Assembly (NCBI GenBank): GCA_004144935.1 | Contig: SDZP01000155.1 | Location: 1 to 7,758 of the forward strand | Direction: 5' to 3' | Length of the DNA: 7,758 nt | From: Caulobacteraceae bacterium | Lineage (GTDB): Bacteria; Pseudomonadota; Alphaproteobacteria; Caulobacterales; Caulobacteraceae | Shown here: piece by piece, positions 7,132-7,758 of the stretch | Layout: every line of letters begins with the position of its first letter | Position numbering within the stretch: position 1 is the stretch's first letter | Position numbers and translations under genes: made by a program | Notes under the pieces: generated by a model | Seen by the model: only the letters and a program-made list of their open reading frames with translations | Database searches by the model: none | What the model was told of the DNA's origin: nothing

Positions 7132-7148
7132 CCCTCAAAAAACGAGGG
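7132..7148 (-). other. Small hairpin in the receptor mRNA leader
   Basis: CCCTC and GAGGG flank a seven-base loop, about 35 bases before the receptor ATG and inside its predicted untranslated leader. On the minus strand the loop is T-rich (GTTTTTT). The stem is only 5 bp, so it may be chance or a minor stability element. Confidence 0.3.
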
Positions 7149-7181
7149 TCTGCGCGACACAGCATCGGCAGAATTGAATCG

Positions 7182-7209
7182 ACCCTAGCATTTTCGGTCT
7201 CGGCCACAA
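7182..7209 (-). promoter_or_regulatory. Candidate promoter of the receptor gene
   Basis: On the minus strand TTGTGG (7209-7204) is followed after 16 bases by TAGGGT (7187-7182). Aligned the Caulobacter way this is TTGTGGC, 13 bases, then GCTAGGGT, which matches the -10 form GCTANAWC in its first half only. Transcription would start near 7175, giving a leader of roughly 75-80 bases. It is the best match found upstream of the gene, but it was chosen by eye. Confidence 0.4.
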
Positions 7210-7266
7210 CGCTACTGACACAATCCGAACAAACGAACGCCCAGCCGTTACGAATCCGCCACAGTT

Positions 7267-7282
7267 TGCCTCCGTTGAGGCA
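7267..7282. repeat. Inverted repeat at the centre of the divergent control region
   Basis: TGCCTC-CGTT-GAGGCA is a perfect 6-bp dyad. Its centre (7274.5) sits almost exactly midway between the receptor start (7097) and the peptidase start (7453), upstream of both sets of candidate promoters. That is a fitting place for a regulator acting on both genes, or a chance dyad in GC-rich DNA. Confidence 0.4.
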
Positions 7283-7322
7283 GGCTCTGTCCGCTTTCAA
7301 CGAGCGGCGGACACGAACGGCT

Positions 7323-7349
7323 TTGCGATTGGGCCAGAGTGGTTAGATT
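7323..7349 (+). promoter_or_regulatory. Distal candidate promoter for the S9-like peptidase gene
   Basis: TTGCGAT (7323-7329), 12 bases, then GTTAGATT (7342-7349), which agrees with GCTANAWC at six of eight positions. Transcription would start near 7356 and leave a leader of about 97 bases that includes the hairpin just before the ribosome-binding site. Confidence 0.3.
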
Positions 7350-7385
7350 GCCCCCACAAGCGCTGGCGAAACATGGCGTAGCTGA

Positions 7386-7413
7386 TTGGCGATCATGTAG
7401 CTGGCGCTATTTC
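7386..7413 (+). promoter_or_regulatory. Proximal candidate promoter for the S9-like peptidase gene
   Basis: TTGGCGA (7386-7392), 13 bases, then GCTATTTC (7406-7413), which agrees with the Caulobacter -10 form GCTANAWC at seven of eight positions. Transcription would start near 7420, about 33 bases before the GTG. Of the two candidates this has the better sequence fit. Confidence 0.5.
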
Positions 7414-7434
7414 TGCCCGTGGCCAGCGCGGGCA
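7414..7434 (+). other. Hairpin just upstream of the peptidase ribosome-binding site
   Basis: TGCCCG and CGGGCA form a perfect 6-bp stem with a nine-base loop, ending three bases before AGGAGG. If transcription starts at the distal promoter the hairpin lies in the mRNA leader next to the ribosome site. If the proximal promoter is used the left arm would be around the start site, and the dyad would more likely act as DNA. Confidence 0.35.
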
Positions 7435-7437
7435 TCC

Positions 7438-7443
7438 AGGAGG
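7438..7443 (+). promoter_or_regulatory. Consensus ribosome-binding site deciding the peptidase GTG start
   Basis: AGGAGG lies nine bases before the GTG at 7453. It is the strongest Shine-Dalgarno sequence in the window and fixes the use of this non-ATG start, since the only nearby upstream ATG (7395) is followed at once by a stop codon. Confidence 0.85.
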
Positions 7444-7452
7444 ATAGAGTTC

Positions 7453-7758
7453 GTGAAGCCGCATTTTCTTGTCCACGCCCTGAGGGCCGCGATCGTGGGC
7501 GCGACCCTGTCGCTGGCCGCAGCGCCCGCCATGGCCTATCAGGCCCCCGCCCGCCCGCCGACAGCCCTCGAAATGGGCCGTGAAGCCGCCATCCGGTCGG
7601 TCTCCATCTCGCCGGACGGCAAGCACATCGCCGCCATCACTTCGCCCGACGGCGTCAAGACCGTCATCTCGATCTGGCGGACCGACGCGCCGAAGGAAGC
7701 CCCGAAGATTCTCGGCGCGGCCGGCCAGAACCAGATCGTCTCGCTGCAGTTCATCAAG
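7453..7758 (+). CDS. Exported S9-family (prolyl oligopeptidase-like) peptidase, first 102 codons (3' end beyond window)
   Basis: The start MKPHFLVHALRAA, a hydrophobic stretch and APAMA|YQ make a signal peptide cleaved near residue 28, so the product is periplasmic or secreted. After it come REAAIRSVSISPDGKHIAAI and then VISIWRTD. The SPDG-K-IA pattern is the beta-propeller blade seen at the front of S9 peptidases (DPP-IV and acylaminoacyl-peptidase types), where the propeller gates a C-terminal alpha/beta-hydrolase domain. That catalytic domain would lie outside the window, so activity cannot be judged here. A TolB-like or other propeller protein remains possible. The GTG start is supported by AGGAGG nine bases upstream. 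It is transcribed divergently from the TonB-dependent receptor across a 355-base gap, which suggests shared control and possibly breakdown of imported peptides. Confidence 0.75.
   Translation, partial: MKPHFLVHALRAAIVGATLSLAAAPAMAYQAPARPPTALEMGREAAIRSVSISPDGKHIAAITSPDGVKTVISIWRTDAPKEAPKILGAAGQNQIVSLQFIK

Noticed and set aside
7098..7160. Longer receptor start at 7160 adding 21 residues
   Set aside because: The added residues would hide a good signal peptide that begins at 7097, and they would overlap the predicted leader hairpin.
7223..7240. Repeated GTTCG motif (minus strand GTTCGTTTGTTCG) resembling an SOS box
   Set aside because: The alphaproteobacterial LexA site is GTTC-N7-GTTC; here the half sites are four bases apart, and neither gene is an expected SOS gene.

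Overview
The window is GC-rich DNA with strong third-position GC bias, so several real genes cast long open shadows on the opposite strand. It most likely comes from an alphaproteobacterium of the Caulobacterales (Caulobacter, Brevundimonas or Phenylobacterium type). The reasons are the TonB-dependent receptor of the Caulobacter/Xanthomonas style, the HisKA motif GGVAHDFNNLL, and promoter boxes that resemble the Caulobacter housekeeping consensus. This placement is inferred by eye, not from a search.

Layout, left to right. (1) 1-1156, minus strand: the N-terminal 385 codons of a membrane sensor histidine kinase (TM - CHASE3 - TM - PAS - HisKA), cut by the window edge. A possible 9-codon leader ORF overlaps its GTG start. 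(2) 1318-1600: two divergent tRNA genes, tRNA-Gln(TTG) on minus and tRNA-Pro(CGG) on plus. Their back-to-back promoters have -35 boxes only 17 bp apart. (3) 1763-3550, plus strand: a complete sppA gene for a 67K-type signal peptide peptidase with the Lys/Ser dyad intact, followed by a 10-bp GC hairpin. (4) 3595-4038: about 440 bp with no convincing gene, lying between two facing terminators. (5) 4095-7097, minus strand: a complete 1000-residue TonB-dependent outer-membrane receptor with a strong intrinsic terminator. (6) 7098-7452: a divergent control region with candidate promoters and several inverted or direct repeats. (7) 7453 to the window end, plus strand: the first 102 codons of an exported protein resembling the beta-propeller part of an S9 (prolyl oligopeptidase family) peptidase.

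How they may work together. SppA degrades leftover signal peptides in the cytoplasmic membrane. The receptor imports an unknown ligand across the outer membrane using TonB energy. The divergently transcribed S9-like peptidase has a signal peptide and so is likely periplasmic, which makes a peptide uptake and breakdown pair plausible but unproven. The tRNAs and the kinase have no evident functional tie to these genes. I see no mobile element, CRISPR array, prophage piece or clearly new multi-gene system. The observations most worth a second look are the receptor/peptidase locus with its intergenic repeats, the five cysteine pairs in the receptor, the compact bidirectional tRNA promoter, the overlapping leader ORF of the kinase, and the unexplained gap with two competing hairpins.
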